Of a DNA stretch of 64,000 nt, positions 43,016 through 51,544 are shown piece by piece (positions within the stretch are counted from its first letter, which is position 1; each line of letters starts with the position of its first letter). The notes beneath the pieces were generated by a model. It was not told the DNA's origin, did not search any database, and saw only the letters and a program-made list of their open reading frames with translations. The stretch comes from Lysobacter sp. Root916 (GTDB lineage: Bacteria > Pseudomonadota > Gammaproteobacteria > Xanthomonadales > Xanthomonadaceae), in the NCBI RefSeq assembly GCF_001429785.1, contig NZ_LMJF01000001.1:695734-759733 (forward strand). The letters run 5' to 3'. The position numbers were made by a program, and so were the translations under genes.

Positions 43016-44458
43016 ATGGATTTTTCCGCATTGCAGCGTTTCATCGCCCACCGCTGGCAGGACGACCTGTTGCCGGTGCTGAGCGACTACATCGCCATTC
43101 CCTGCCAGTCCCCGGCTTTCGAGCCCGACTGGGCCGAACGCGGACATATGCAGCGCGCGGTGACATTGATGATCGACTGGGCGCGCGAACGCCTGGCGCA
43201 AGTACCGGGCGCGCGCGTCGAGGTCGTGACGTTGGCGGGGCGTACGCCGGTGATCTACATCGAGATTCCCGGCGAAGGCACGGCGCCGGTTTTGATCTAC
43301 GGGCACCTGGACAAGCAACCGCCGATGACGGGCTGGACCCACGGACGCGATGCCTGGACGCCGTCCCTGGAGGGCGAGCGGCTCTACGGCCGCGGCGGCG
43401 CCGACGACGGTTACGCGATCTTCGCCGCGATCCTGGCGATCCAGGCTTTGCGCGCGCAGGGGCTGACGCATGCGCCCTGCGCGATCCTGATCGAGGCCTG
43501 CGAAGAATCCGGCAGCGGCGATCTGCCTTACTACGTCGAACACCTGGCGCCGCGGATGGGGTCGCCCGCGGTGGTGGTCGCCTTGGACGCCGGCTGCGGC
43601 AACTATGAGCAACTGTGGCTGACCACCTCCTTGCGCGGTCAGGTCGCGGGCGCCTTGAGCGTGCGCGTGCTGGAAGAGGGCGTGCATTCGGGCGATGCCT
43701 CGGGCGTGGTGGCCTCGTCGTTCCGGATCGCGCGGATGCTGCTGTCGCGCTTGGAGGATCCCGGCAGCGGCGAGATCGCCAGCCCGTTCCACGCCCCGAT
43801 TCCGCCTTCGCGTCGTGCGCAGGCGCGGATCGCGGCGCGCGCCCTCGGCGACGGCTTGCATGCGCAGCTGCCGCTGCATCCGGGCATGCGCCCCGTGCAT
43901 GCCGACGCCGCCGAGGTGTTGCTCAATCGCGCCTGGCGGCCGCAGTTGGCGATCACCGGCCTGGATGGTCTGCCCGCGGTGGCCGATGCGGCGGCGGTGA
44001 TGCAGCCGGCGACGACGCTGAAGCTCAGCCTGCGTTTGCCGCCGACGCTGGACGCGCAGGCCGCGGCCGGGCGATTGAAGGCGCTGCTGGAATCCGAGCC
44101 GCCCTACGGCAGCGAGGTCGCGTTCCGCATCGACATGGTATCGCAGGGCTGGCATGCGCCCGAGACCGCACCCTGGCTGAGCGCCAGTTTGGAGCGGGCC
44201 TCGCAAGCCAGCTTCGGCGCCGGCCTGGCCTTGATCGGCGGCGGTGGCGGCATCCCGTTCCTGGCGATGCTGGGCGAGCGCTTTCCATCGGCGCAGTTCG
44301 TGGTCACCGGTGTGCTGGGTCCGCAATCGAACGCGCACGGTCCCAACGAGTTTCTGCATCTGCCGACCGCGCAACGGATCACCGCGGTGGTCGCGCAATT
44401 GCTGCACGATGCCCGCCTGGCCCACGCCGATGGTCCGGCATCGCAGCCGCGCGTCTAA
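43016..44458 (+). CDS. M20-family metallopeptidase (dipeptidase)
   Basis: 480 residues, full length for the family. YGHLDKQPP (His97, Asp99), LYGRGGADDGYA (bridging Asp), EACEESGSGDLP (general base Glu), VVALDAGCGN and the final GPQSNAHGPNEFLH (metal His) are all present; the dimerisation domain lies between ~210 and 370. Cytoplasmic di-zinc enzyme cleaving dipeptides. Divergent from lrp; the glutathione transferase gene starts 28 bases downstream. Confidence 0.94.
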   Translation: MDFSALQRFIAHRWQDDLLPVLSDYIAIPCQSPAFEPDWAERGHMQRAVTLMIDWARERLAQVPGARVEVVTLAGRTPVIYIEIPGEGTAPVLIYGHLDKQPPMTGWTHGRDAWTPSLEGERLYGRGGADDGYAIFAAILAIQALRAQGLTHAPCAILIEACEESGSGDLPYYVEHLAPRMGSPAVVVALDAGCGNYEQLWLTTSLRGQVAGALSVRVLEEGVHSGDASGVVASSFRIARMLLSRLEDPGSGEIASPFHAPIPPSRRAQARIAARALGDGLHAQLPLHPGMRPVHADAAEVLLNRAWRPQLAITGLDGLPAVADAAAVMQPATTLKLSLRLPPTLDAQAAAGRLKALLESEPPYGSEVAFRIDMVSQGWHAPETAPWLSASLERASQASFGAGLALIGGGGGIPFLAMLGERFPSAQFVVTGVLGPQSNAHGPNEFLHLPTAQRITAVVAQLLHDARLAHADGPASQPRV

Positions 44459-44486
44459 GCGTTTCCTTCCTCTTCAAGGTCCTGCC

Positions 44487-45104
44487 ATGAAACTGCTCTA
44501 TCAAACCCATTCCCCGTACGCGCGCAAGGCGCTGGTGTTCGCGCACGAGGCTGGCATCGCCGACCGCATCGAGGTCGTGCACCACGAAACCAGCCCGACC
44601 TTGCGCAACGAAGCGGTCTACGCCGCCAACCCGTTGGGCAAGGTGCCGGTGCTGCTGCGCCCGGGCCTGCCGGCCCTGTTCGATTCCGATGTGATCTGCG
44701 CCTATCTGGACACGCTGCACGCGGGCCCGCGCTTGATTCCCGACCAGGGCGAAGCGCGCTGGCAGGCCCTGCGTGTGCAGGCGATCGCGCAAGGCCTGGG
44801 CGACGCCGGCATCAAGGTGCGTTGGGAGACGGTGCGGCGGCCGGAAGCGCTGCGCTATCCGGCCCTGCGCGAGGGCTATACGGAGAAGCTGGTGACCAGC
44901 TACGACTGGTTGGAAAGCGAGCTCGATACCGACGGCGCGTTGCATGTCGGCCATATCGCGCTGGCGACCGCGCTGAGTTGGCTGGAATTCCGCGCGCTGC
45001 CGGATTTTCGCGCGGGGCGTCCGCGCCTGAGCGCCTGGTTCGATGCCTTCCAGGCGCGGCCCTCGATGCGGGCGACGCCGTTGTCGGGCGAGACCCACGA
45101 TTGA
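44487..45104 (+). CDS. Glutathione S-transferase family protein
   Basis: 205 residues from ATG 44487. N-terminal thioredoxin-fold segment MKLLYQTHSPYARKALVFAH and NPLGKVPVLLRPG with DSDVICAYLD (gamma-Glu binding); the C-terminal helical domain has HVGHIALATALSWLEFR. SPYARK places Ser/Tyr at the active site, so a beta- or Nu-like GST is likely. In operon with the M20 peptidase. Confidence 0.93.
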   Translation: MKLLYQTHSPYARKALVFAHEAGIADRIEVVHHETSPTLRNEAVYAANPLGKVPVLLRPGLPALFDSDVICAYLDTLHAGPRLIPDQGEARWQALRVQAIAQGLGDAGIKVRWETVRRPEALRYPALREGYTEKLVTSYDWLESELDTDGALHVGHIALATALSWLEFRALPDFRAGRPRLSAWFDAFQARPSMRATPLSGETHD

Positions 45105-45119
45105 GTCTCGGGGTAGGGC

Positions 45120-45145
45120 AGGGCGGTCGCCTGGCGCCGCCCTGG
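45120..45145. terminator. Hairpin between convergent genes
   Basis: CAGGGCGG (45120-45127) pairs with CCGCCCTG (45138-45145) over a 10-base loop, between convergent genes (48-base gap). GC-rich, no U-tract. Confidence 0.45.
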
Positions 45146-45152
45146 GGCGGGT

Positions 45153-45740
45153 CTACTGCTCCAGCAGCAAGTACTCGCCCTTGGGCCCGTAGCGTTTGGC
45201 GTTCGCGTCCACGCGCGCGCACAGCGCCTGGCCGCAACGGCTGAGCGCACCGGACTTGGTCGCGCGCAGGATGTCGCTGGCGAATTCGGCGCGTTTGACT
45301 TCGCGACCGCTCTGCCAGATCAGATAACCCGCGCCGCTGGCGGCGAGCAGGGCGCCCAGGCCCAGGCCGATCAGGCCGGTCCAGATCAGCGACTTCTGTT
45401 CGCGCTTGAGCTCGCGTCGTTGGTCGTCCAACTGCTGCAGGGTCTTCTCGGCATTGCGCGAGACCTCGCGCAGCGCCGCGGCGGTGTTCTGCAACTGCTG
45501 GCCGTACTGCGCCGAGGCCGCGCCCACGCCCAGCTCGATGGCGTCGCGGGTCTGCTCGCCGACGCTGGCGACCAGATCGCGGGTCAGCAACTGGGCGTTG
45601 GTCTCCCAGACGTCGGCGGTGCGCTTGAGTTCGGTCGCGCTTTGGGTGAAGCGTTCGGTGGCCTTGTCGCAGACCACCTCGAACATCTTGGCGACGCCCA
45701 TCAGCTGGACGGCGAACAACTCCAGATCCTGTTTCTCCAT
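45153..45740 (-). CDS. Coiled-coil single-pass membrane protein
   Basis: 195 residues. A long charged helix (~20-115) with heptad character, one transmembrane segment (WTGLIGLGLGALLAASGAGYLIW) and a short Cys-containing C-terminal domain (GALSRCGQALCARVDANAKR). Directly downstream of the DUF2235 effector gene on the same strand (22-base gap), so it belongs to that module; an accessory or second immunity protein is possible. No family recognised. Confidence 0.72.
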   Translation of the reverse strand: MEKQDLELFAVQLMGVAKMFEVVCDKATERFTQSATELKRTADVWETNAQLLTRDLVASVGEQTRDAIELGVGAASAQYGQQLQNTAAALREVSRNAEKTLQQLDDQRRELKREQKSLIWTGLIGLGLGALLAASGAGYLIWQSGREVKRAEFASDILRATKSGALSRCGQALCARVDANAKRYGPKGEYLLLEQ

Positions 45741-45762
45741 CGTGCGCTTTCTCGTCCTGCTG

Positions 45763-47220
45763 TCAGAGCCGCGGCGTCATGCGGCGTTCGGGGCCTTCGT
45801 GGCCGTTCGGCGGCAACGTGGGCGGCGTGGGCGTCGTGGGGTCGGCCGGCCGGTCCTGCTGGCGCTCGGGCGGTGCGGCCGCGGCCTGGGCTTGTTCGCC
45901 GCCGCGGCGTTGCAGGTGCTGGCCCTGCTCGGAGGCGAGGAAGCTGCCGCCGACGGCGCGTGCGCCGTCGACGTCGCCGTTCACCGCGGCCTGGCCCAGG
46001 CGCTGGAACAGCGCGCGGGTGTCCGCGGCGGCGATCGGCGCGGGCTCGGCATTGAGGCGCGGCTCGGGCGAGGGCCGCTCCGGCGGCACCGGCCCGATCG
46101 CGACCGGGCGCTGCGGGAAGCGCCCGTTCATGACATCGTCGCGCGCCTCGTTGTTGTGCTGATCGGCCACGCGCTTGTCCCGTGTCAGCTGGGTCATGCG
46201 GTCGCGCTGGCCGTCCTTGTCGAAGTCGGAGGTGCGATAGAACCACTGGTGCTCTTCGGAGCGGTGGACGACGTTCATCTCCGGCGCGGTGGGCACCGGG
46301 CGCTTGGCCAGGAAAGGTTGGTCGCTGAGCGAGTTGAGGTAATCGACCATCAGATTGCCGCTGCGCACCGACAGGCCGTTGAGCGCATAGCTGCCGCCGA
46401 TGTCGCTGTGGGCGCCGCCGACGGTGACGTTGAGGAAGCGGCCGTTCTCGCTCACGCCCGGGTCCAGCACGCTGGTGGACTTGAACAGGTTGCGGCGTTC
46501 GTCTTCGGCGGTGATCTGAAAGCCCGACAGCACCGACGGCGGTTGGCGGCGGTCGTGCTTGCGTGGTTCGCCGGTGCCGACCGGATCGAACAGGGCCACG
46601 GCCTGCGGCACTTCGTGCGCAGGCACCAAGGGCTCGCCGGTGTAATGCACGCCCTTGAGCTTGCCGAACAGGTTGCGATCCTCCACGCGCTCTTTCGGGT
46701 CGCCGATGCCGCGCTCGTCGACCAGGCGGGTGAAGCCCGCCGCCTGTTCCGCGCCGCGGCTGAAGCCCAGGCTGACCACGCGGATCTCCGCCTCCGGATC
46801 CTCGGCCAGCCACTTCTTGCTCTGGGTGGTGAGGCGCACGTACATCTCTTCGACGCGGTCGTCGTAGGTGCCGCCGGTCATGCTGTCCAGACCGCTCTTG
46901 ATCGCGCCGTCCTGGGTGCCGGGGCCTTCCATGTAGTCGACGCGGATGTTGGACATGCCGCGGCTGTTGGCCGCGGCGGTCTGACGCACCACGTCGGCGA
47001 TGTTGGTGTGGTTGGTCGGCGCGTCCTTGAGCATGCTGTTGCCGGTGCCGTCGAAGGCGGCGATGAACAGCCGCTCATGCGGGTTCGAGCTGTGCAGCAG
47101 CACCGGCGTGGACAAACGCGACAGCGCCTCGCTGGCCTGCTCGTAGCTGGCCAGGTCGTGCGCGTCGGCGGGGTAGGTGCTGACCCCGTCCGGGCCTTTT
47201 TTCTTTTTGTCGTCCGTCAT
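45763..47220 (-). CDS. DUF2235 (Tle1-like) phospholipase effector
   Basis: 485 residues, no signal peptide. AAFDGTGNSM, the nucleophile elbow VSLGFSRGAEQA (Ser154), ALFDPVGTGEP and NVTVGGAHSDIGGSYA (His/Asp block) define the DUF2235 lipase fold used by T6SS effector Tle1. The last ~100 residues are a Pro/Gln-rich tail with LFQRLGQAAVNGDVDGARAVG, which may be a delivery signal. Preceded by a lipoprotein gene with a 12-base gap, the expected effector-immunity order. The delivery system cannot be read from the window. Confidence 0.85.
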   Translation of the reverse strand: MTDDKKKKGPDGVSTYPADAHDLASYEQASEALSRLSTPVLLHSSNPHERLFIAAFDGTGNSMLKDAPTNHTNIADVVRQTAAANSRGMSNIRVDYMEGPGTQDGAIKSGLDSMTGGTYDDRVEEMYVRLTTQSKKWLAEDPEAEIRVVSLGFSRGAEQAAGFTRLVDERGIGDPKERVEDRNLFGKLKGVHYTGEPLVPAHEVPQAVALFDPVGTGEPRKHDRRQPPSVLSGFQITAEDERRNLFKSTSVLDPGVSENGRFLNVTVGGAHSDIGGSYALNGLSVRSGNLMVDYLNSLSDQPFLAKRPVPTAPEMNVVHRSEEHQWFYRTSDFDKDGQRDRMTQLTRDKRVADQHNNEARDDVMNGRFPQRPVAIGPVPPERPSPEPRLNAEPAPIAAADTRALFQRLGQAAVNGDVDGARAVGGSFLASEQGQHLQRRGGEQAQAAAAPPERQQDRPADPTTPTPPTLPPNGHEGPERRMTPRL

Positions 47221-47232
47221 CGCACTACTCCT

Positions 47233-47964
47233 TTAGTACGTATGGCTGAACACCAGGACCGGATCGTTGCGGAAGTCGCTGTGTTTGTTGCCGGGGATCT
47301 GCAGCTCGCGGGTATGGACCATCGCGCGCATGTAGACGTTGACGGTGCGGTCGTTGACCTCGACCAGAATCTCCGGGTCCTCGGCGATCACGCCGGATCC
47401 GGCGAGCTCGGCGCTGGGCACGTTATGGCGGATCACGCGGTCTTCGAACAGGCCGGGGATATCGATCGTGGCCTCGTGCGCGCTGCCGTCCTTGGACCGC
47501 CAGCTCAGCTGCGCCGGGCCGGGGAAGTTGCGGATCGCGGCCCAGGGCGCGGCGATGTGCTTGCGGTAGTCGGTGCCCAGTGAGGCCGAGGACGGCGTCT
47601 TGGTCTCATCGGAATCGCGCAGGGCGTATTCGCCGTTGTAGAGCACGCTGCAGCCGAAGGTGTCGTAGGCCGCGGCGCCGAAATCGTGCTGGGCGAAGGT
47701 CAACGGCCGGCTGGCGTCGGTCTTGTTGGGCGCGACGTAGGCAGGTTGGGTGGACATGGCGGGTTGGCATCCTGTTACGAATAGGACGGAAAGCGCGAGC
47801 ACGCGGGCCAGTGCGGCCAGACGCGTACGAGGGGATGGCACCGGAATGCCGCGGCGGGCGGCGCGGGGCGAGGCGCGGTCCGGATCGGGACCGTCATGGC
47901 GGCCGGGAGCGCTGGCGGATCCGCGAGAGCGGGGCGCCGAGCCCTGACCTGACTTTGGATCCAT
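47233..47964 (-). CDS. Lipoprotein, candidate immunity to the DUF2235 effector
   Basis: 243 residues from ATG 47964, which has a strong GGAGGAGGGG site. Lipobox FVTGC gives Cys66, an unusually deep position; a start at GTG 47841 would give a normal 25-residue signal but lacks a ribosome site. The mature domain (FAQHDFGAAAYDTFGCSVLYNG, IAAPWAAIRNFPGPAQLSWRSKDG, PVLFVFS-like ending DPVLVFSHTY) is beta-rich. Periplasmic lipoproteins protect against Tle-type phospholipases, and the position next to the lipase gene supports this role. No named family recognised. Confidence 0.72.
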   Translation of the reverse strand: MDPKSGQGSAPRSRGSASAPGRHDGPDPDRASPRAARRGIPVPSPRTRLAALARVLALSVLFVTGCQPAMSTQPAYVAPNKTDASRPLTFAQHDFGAAAYDTFGCSVLYNGEYALRDSDETKTPSSASLGTDYRKHIAAPWAAIRNFPGPAQLSWRSKDGSAHEATIDIPGLFEDRVIRHNVPSAELAGSGVIAEDPEILVEVNDRTVNVYMRAMVHTRELQIPGNKHSDFRNDPVLVFSHTY

Positions 47965-48186
47965 TCCCCTCCTCCCCTGGAGACCGTCGCCGCGGTCCAT
48001 CGCCGGCATGAGCATCGCCCGATGGTAGCGCAGGCACGCTACCGACACACGCCGCCGTATCGTGAGAGGAGACGCAGGTCCGCTTGCGCGCTCGCGGCCG
48101 CGCCCGGGAGGCCGGTCCAGGGTCGAGCGGCGCTCAGCTTCGCTCGGCTATGCTGTTTGTCCCTTCCACCGCACCCGGAGGCGGCC

Positions 48187-48453
48187 ATGGCAACCGGCTG
48201 GGCAGGCGACGGCGCCGTGCAGGACCAGATCGACGCCACCATCAAGGACGCGATCAAGCGCGCCCGCGACCAACTTCCGCAGGGCCCCGGTCTGGAGCGC
48301 TGCGAAGAATGCGACACGCCCATCCCCGAAGCGCGGCGCAAGGCGATCCCGGGCGTGCGTCTGTGCGTGAGCTGCCAGGAAGCGCACGACCGCGAGCAGG
48401 GCGCGGCCAGCGGCTACAACCGACGCGGCAGCAAGGACAGTCAGCTGCGCTGA
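48187..48453 (+). CDS. DksA/TraR C4 zinc-finger protein (YbiI-like)
   Basis: 88 residues from ATG 48187. CEECDTPIPEARRKAIPG with Cys39/Cys42 and LCVSCQ with Cys60/Cys63 form the zinc finger; the N-terminal helix lacks the long DksA coiled coil, as in YbiI/TraR. Such small relatives bind RNA polymerase in the secondary channel, or may only bind zinc. Stand-alone gene. Confidence 0.92.
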   Translation: MATGWAGDGAVQDQIDATIKDAIKRARDQLPQGPGLERCEECDTPIPEARRKAIPGVRLCVSCQEAHDREQGAASGYNRRGSKDSQLR

Positions 48454-48654
48454 GATCGCCTGCGCGCGCCGCGCCGTTGCGAGCGGGGTGCGGATGATCG
48501 GGTTCTCCATCCAGGACTGCGGCGGCCTGCCACGGATGCCGCCAGACGCGTTGCGGCGACAGCCGCGCGCCGTCGAACCCCTGCCTTCGGCACATACGCG
48601 CGCGCCGATCGGCCCCTATGATCCGGCCACCATCCGAACGCGGGGAGTTCCGGC

Positions 48655-49140
48655 ATGTCCTCCAGTCTCAATCACACCTCGCGCTCGCCTGCTTGGGCGC
48701 AGGTGCTGCTGGGCGGCCTGCTCGTGGCCTTGGGCGACATGAGCTTCGCGGCCACGCTGTGGTTCGGCTGGGACGCGGCTGGCATGGTGCGTCTGTTCCA
48801 GACCATCGCGGTGGGCGTGCTGGGGCCGGCCAGTTTCGACGGTGGCCTGCAATCGGCCGGGTTGGGCGTGTTGTTGCATGTGTTCATGGCGACCCTGTTC
48901 GTGCTGATCTACACCCTGGTCGCGCGCCGCTACACCGGACTGCTGTCGCGCATCTGGACCTACGGCCTTCCCTACGGCGTGGTCCTGTACCTGGTGATGA
49001 ATTTCGTGGTGCTGCCGCTGTCGCGCGTCAACGCCACGCCATCGCTGAAGCATCCGGACTGGATCGCCTGGAGCGTGCTCGCGCACATGCTGTTCGGGGT
49101 GATCTGCGTGGTGTTCGCCAAGCGCGCGCTGCGGCGTTGA
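48655..49140 (+). CDS. Four-helix membrane protein (YagU-like)
   Basis: 161 residues; GGGGAG lies upstream. Four hydrophobic helices (VLLGGLLVALGDMSFAATLWF, LLHVFMATLFVLIYTL, YGVVLYLVMNFVVLPLS, WSVLAHMLFGVICVVFA) with the GLPYGVVLYLVMNF pattern seen in YagU-like inner-membrane proteins. Function unknown. Confidence 0.8.
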   Translation: MSSSLNHTSRSPAWAQVLLGGLLVALGDMSFAATLWFGWDAAGMVRLFQTIAVGVLGPASFDGGLQSAGLGVLLHVFMATLFVLIYTLVARRYTGLLSRIWTYGLPYGVVLYLVMNFVVLPLSRVNATPSLKHPDWIAWSVLAHMLFGVICVVFAKRALRR

Positions 49141-49304
49141 GGCGCCGAACCGGTTAGGCGCAATGGCGGCGCCTTGCGCTTGTAACGGTCATGGCGTTCC
49201 GACACCATCCGCGTGAAGTTTCGATCGTCGCGATAGCCGGCGCTTTCGTTGCCGGCGCCGTGTGCCGATAGCGAGCCGAGCCGGCCGCGTTCACAGGGGA
49301 AAGC

Positions 49305-50357
49305 ATGAAATTGGCAAACAAGACGCGCGCGGCCCTGCTGGCCGGCGTGCTGCTGGCGTGTTCGTCGGGTGCCGGTCTGGCCCAGAGCTTGCCCGTCTCG
49401 CCCGCGGCCCAGTACCAGCCCCGCAGCGAACGCGGCGCGCTGGTGGCCGGCATCGTGCGCCGTTGGGCCGGCCATGTGCAACGCGTCTACGGCACGCCGC
49501 CGCAGCGCTGGGCGCAGACGATGGGCCCGACCTTCGCGCGCGCGCCGTTGGTCAATCTCAAGCGCGCGGCGTCGATGCCGGACTACGAGGCGATGATGGC
49601 GGCGGTTAGCGAGCCGTTTCCGCACATCGCCGAGACGGCGGCGAAGGCGCCGCCGGTTTCGGTGAAGGCCTTTTATCCGCAGACCGACCGGCTGCTCTAC
49701 ACCATGCTGTCGCCGTGTCGCCTGGCCGATACCCGTACGGTTGCGCGTCGTCTGTACGCGGGCGAGGCGCGCGCGTTCAACACCGATACCATGCTGACGC
49801 AGCAGGGCGGTGCCAACGGCGGCTGTGGCCTGCCCAGCGATGCCTCGGCGGTGACGCTCAACATCACCGTGGTCGACCCCGGCACCGCCGGCTACCTCAC
49901 CGTGTATCCGACCGGCGGCGTTCGTCCGCTCGCTTCCAGCTTGAACTACCGCAATGGCGACATCGTCGGCAATGAAATCATCGCCCGCATCGGCGGCGAC
50001 AACCTGCCCAGCTTCACGCTCTACAGCTATGCGGCGGCGGACGTGGTGATCGATGTGGCCGGCTACTTCAGCCCGACCAAGAACGAACCGTTGAACTGCA
50101 CCACGGTTTACTCCTTGAACGTCACTATCCCGCCGGGCGGCACCGATGCGGCGATCACGCCGGCGTGTCCGGCCGGTTCCACCCTCAGCGGCGGCGGCTG
50201 CAGCTCGGTCGATCTGTACCCCGCGGTCAACGGCGTGTACTTCCATAGTTTCGGACCGCGCGCGGACGGGCGTTACGCTTGCTACGCGCGCAACCGCGCC
50301 ACCACTAGCGACAAGATCACGGCCTCGGGCATGTGCTGTCGCGTGCCCAGTCGCTGA
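49305..50357 (+). CDS. Secreted beta-domain protein, first paralogue
   Basis: 350 residues. Signal peptide to GLAQ. An N-terminal helical part contains VRRWAGHVQRVYGTPPQRWAQTMGP. The central domain (SPCRLADTR, ASAVTLNITVVDPGTAGYLTVYP, LASSLNYRNGDIVGNEIIA, VVIDVAGYFS) is a repeat-type beta domain best known from surface and secreted proteins of actinobacteria. A Cys-rich C-terminal module (SGGGCSS, YACYARN, MCCRVPSR) ends in CC. The next gene is a diverged copy of the whole protein. Confidence 0.8.
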   Translation: MKLANKTRAALLAGVLLACSSGAGLAQSLPVSPAAQYQPRSERGALVAGIVRRWAGHVQRVYGTPPQRWAQTMGPTFARAPLVNLKRAASMPDYEAMMAAVSEPFPHIAETAAKAPPVSVKAFYPQTDRLLYTMLSPCRLADTRTVARRLYAGEARAFNTDTMLTQQGGANGGCGLPSDASAVTLNITVVDPGTAGYLTVYPTGGVRPLASSLNYRNGDIVGNEIIARIGGDNLPSFTLYSYAAADVVIDVAGYFSPTKNEPLNCTTVYSLNVTIPPGGTDAAITPACPAGSTLSGGGCSSVDLYPAVNGVYFHSFGPRADGRYACYARNRATTSDKITASGMCCRVPSR

Positions 50358-50373
50358 GCCTGGGATCGCGATC

Positions 50374-51498
50374 GTGAAGACTCCGATGAAGAAGGCGGCC
50401 CTGGCGCTGGCGTTGTTGCTGCCCGCGGGCTTGATGTTCGCGATCGCGGCGCCGCGCGCGCTAGGCGCGTTGCGCGGCGAGACCCGTGCGGTCGCGCAGG
50501 CCGGGAGCGCGGCGGCTGCGGCCTCGGTGATCGAGGCGCCGACGCGACAGGCCGGCGAGCGGCTGCTGCAGCTATGGGCGCCGCATGTACAGCAGGTGTA
50601 CGGCACGCCGCCGCAGGCCTGGGCGCGGGCGATGCGTCCCACCCTCGCGCGTCTAAGCGAACGCGATTTGCGGCGCGCCGCAGCCATGCCCAGTTTCGAC
50701 GCCATGATGGCTGCCTTGACCCCGCAGCCGGCGCTCGACATACCCGCGCCCTCGGCCTGGGACGCGCGCAAGGCCGGTGCGGCCGCGTTGCTGGAGACGA
50801 CGTCGGCGCAACTGGTCTACAACATGCTCTCTCCTTGTCGCCTGTCGGACACCCGTCTGAACGGCGCGCGCCTGGTGGCGACTGGGCAACTGCACCTGAA
50901 AACCGCCGGCGCCGACCTGAGCGCGCAAGGCGGGCACCCGGCCGGCTGCGCGATTCCCGTCGATGCGCGCGCCGTGGTGGTCAATGTGGTCGCGGTGAAT
51001 CCGGCTCAGGCCGGTTACCTCACCGTGTTCCCTTACGGCACGCAGTTGCCGGTCGCGTCCAGCCTCAACTATCGCGCTACCGACATCGCCGGCAACGAGA
51101 TCATCGCCAAGCAAGGCGCCGACCCGGCCCAGCCCTCGTTGTCGGTGTTCTCTTCGGCGGCCACCGACCTGGTCGTGGACGTCGTCGGTTACTTCGGCGA
51201 TGCGCCCAAAGTCGGCATGGCTTGCGAGCAGGTGGTGCAGGTCTACGACATGGAACCTAGTCGTTACGGCAGCAAGGGCGCGCAATGCCCTTACCTGACG
51301 CCCGACAGCGGCTCGCGCGGCACCGCGATGGGCGGTGGCTGCCGTTGGCTGGAGAACGCGGCCGGCGATCCCGAGCCCGGACAGGTGAACGGCAGGCCGA
51401 GTAGAGACACCTACTACTGCGACGCGGACAACAGCGGCCGGCAGGTAACGCGCAGCTTCGAAGTCACCGCGACCTGCTGCTGGGTGGCGTCGCAGTAA
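50374..51498 (+). CDS. Secreted beta-domain protein, second paralogue
   Basis: 374 residues from GTG 50374; ATG 50386 is an equally good start. Same plan as the preceding gene: signal/anchor, LWAPHVQQVYGTPPQAWARAM, SPCRLSDTR, NVVAVNPAQAGYLTVFPYG, VASSLNYRATDIAGNEII, LVVDVVGYFG, and a Cys-rich end (GGGCRW, YYCDADN, TCCWVASQ). Separated from it by 16 bases. Tandem duplication with strong divergence in the linkers; the CC near the C-terminus is kept. Confidence 0.78.
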   Translation: MKTPMKKAALALALLLPAGLMFAIAAPRALGALRGETRAVAQAGSAAAAASVIEAPTRQAGERLLQLWAPHVQQVYGTPPQAWARAMRPTLARLSERDLRRAAAMPSFDAMMAALTPQPALDIPAPSAWDARKAGAAALLETTSAQLVYNMLSPCRLSDTRLNGARLVATGQLHLKTAGADLSAQGGHPAGCAIPVDARAVVVNVVAVNPAQAGYLTVFPYGTQLPVASSLNYRATDIAGNEIIAKQGADPAQPSLSVFSSAATDLVVDVVGYFGDAPKVGMACEQVVQVYDMEPSRYGSKGAQCPYLTPDSGSRGTAMGGGCRWLENAAGDPEPGQVNGRPSRDTYYCDADNSGRQVTRSFEVTATCCWVASQ

Positions 51499-51544
51499 AC
51501 TTGGGGCTTACCATCGGAGGCGCCCGAACCGGAGCCGTCACCGC

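Noticed and set aside
45406-47583. 725-codon open frame on the plus strand across the DUF2235 module
   Set aside because: Antisense shadow of three well-supported minus-strand genes; composition (Val/Ala/Arg/His-rich) is typical of such artefacts.
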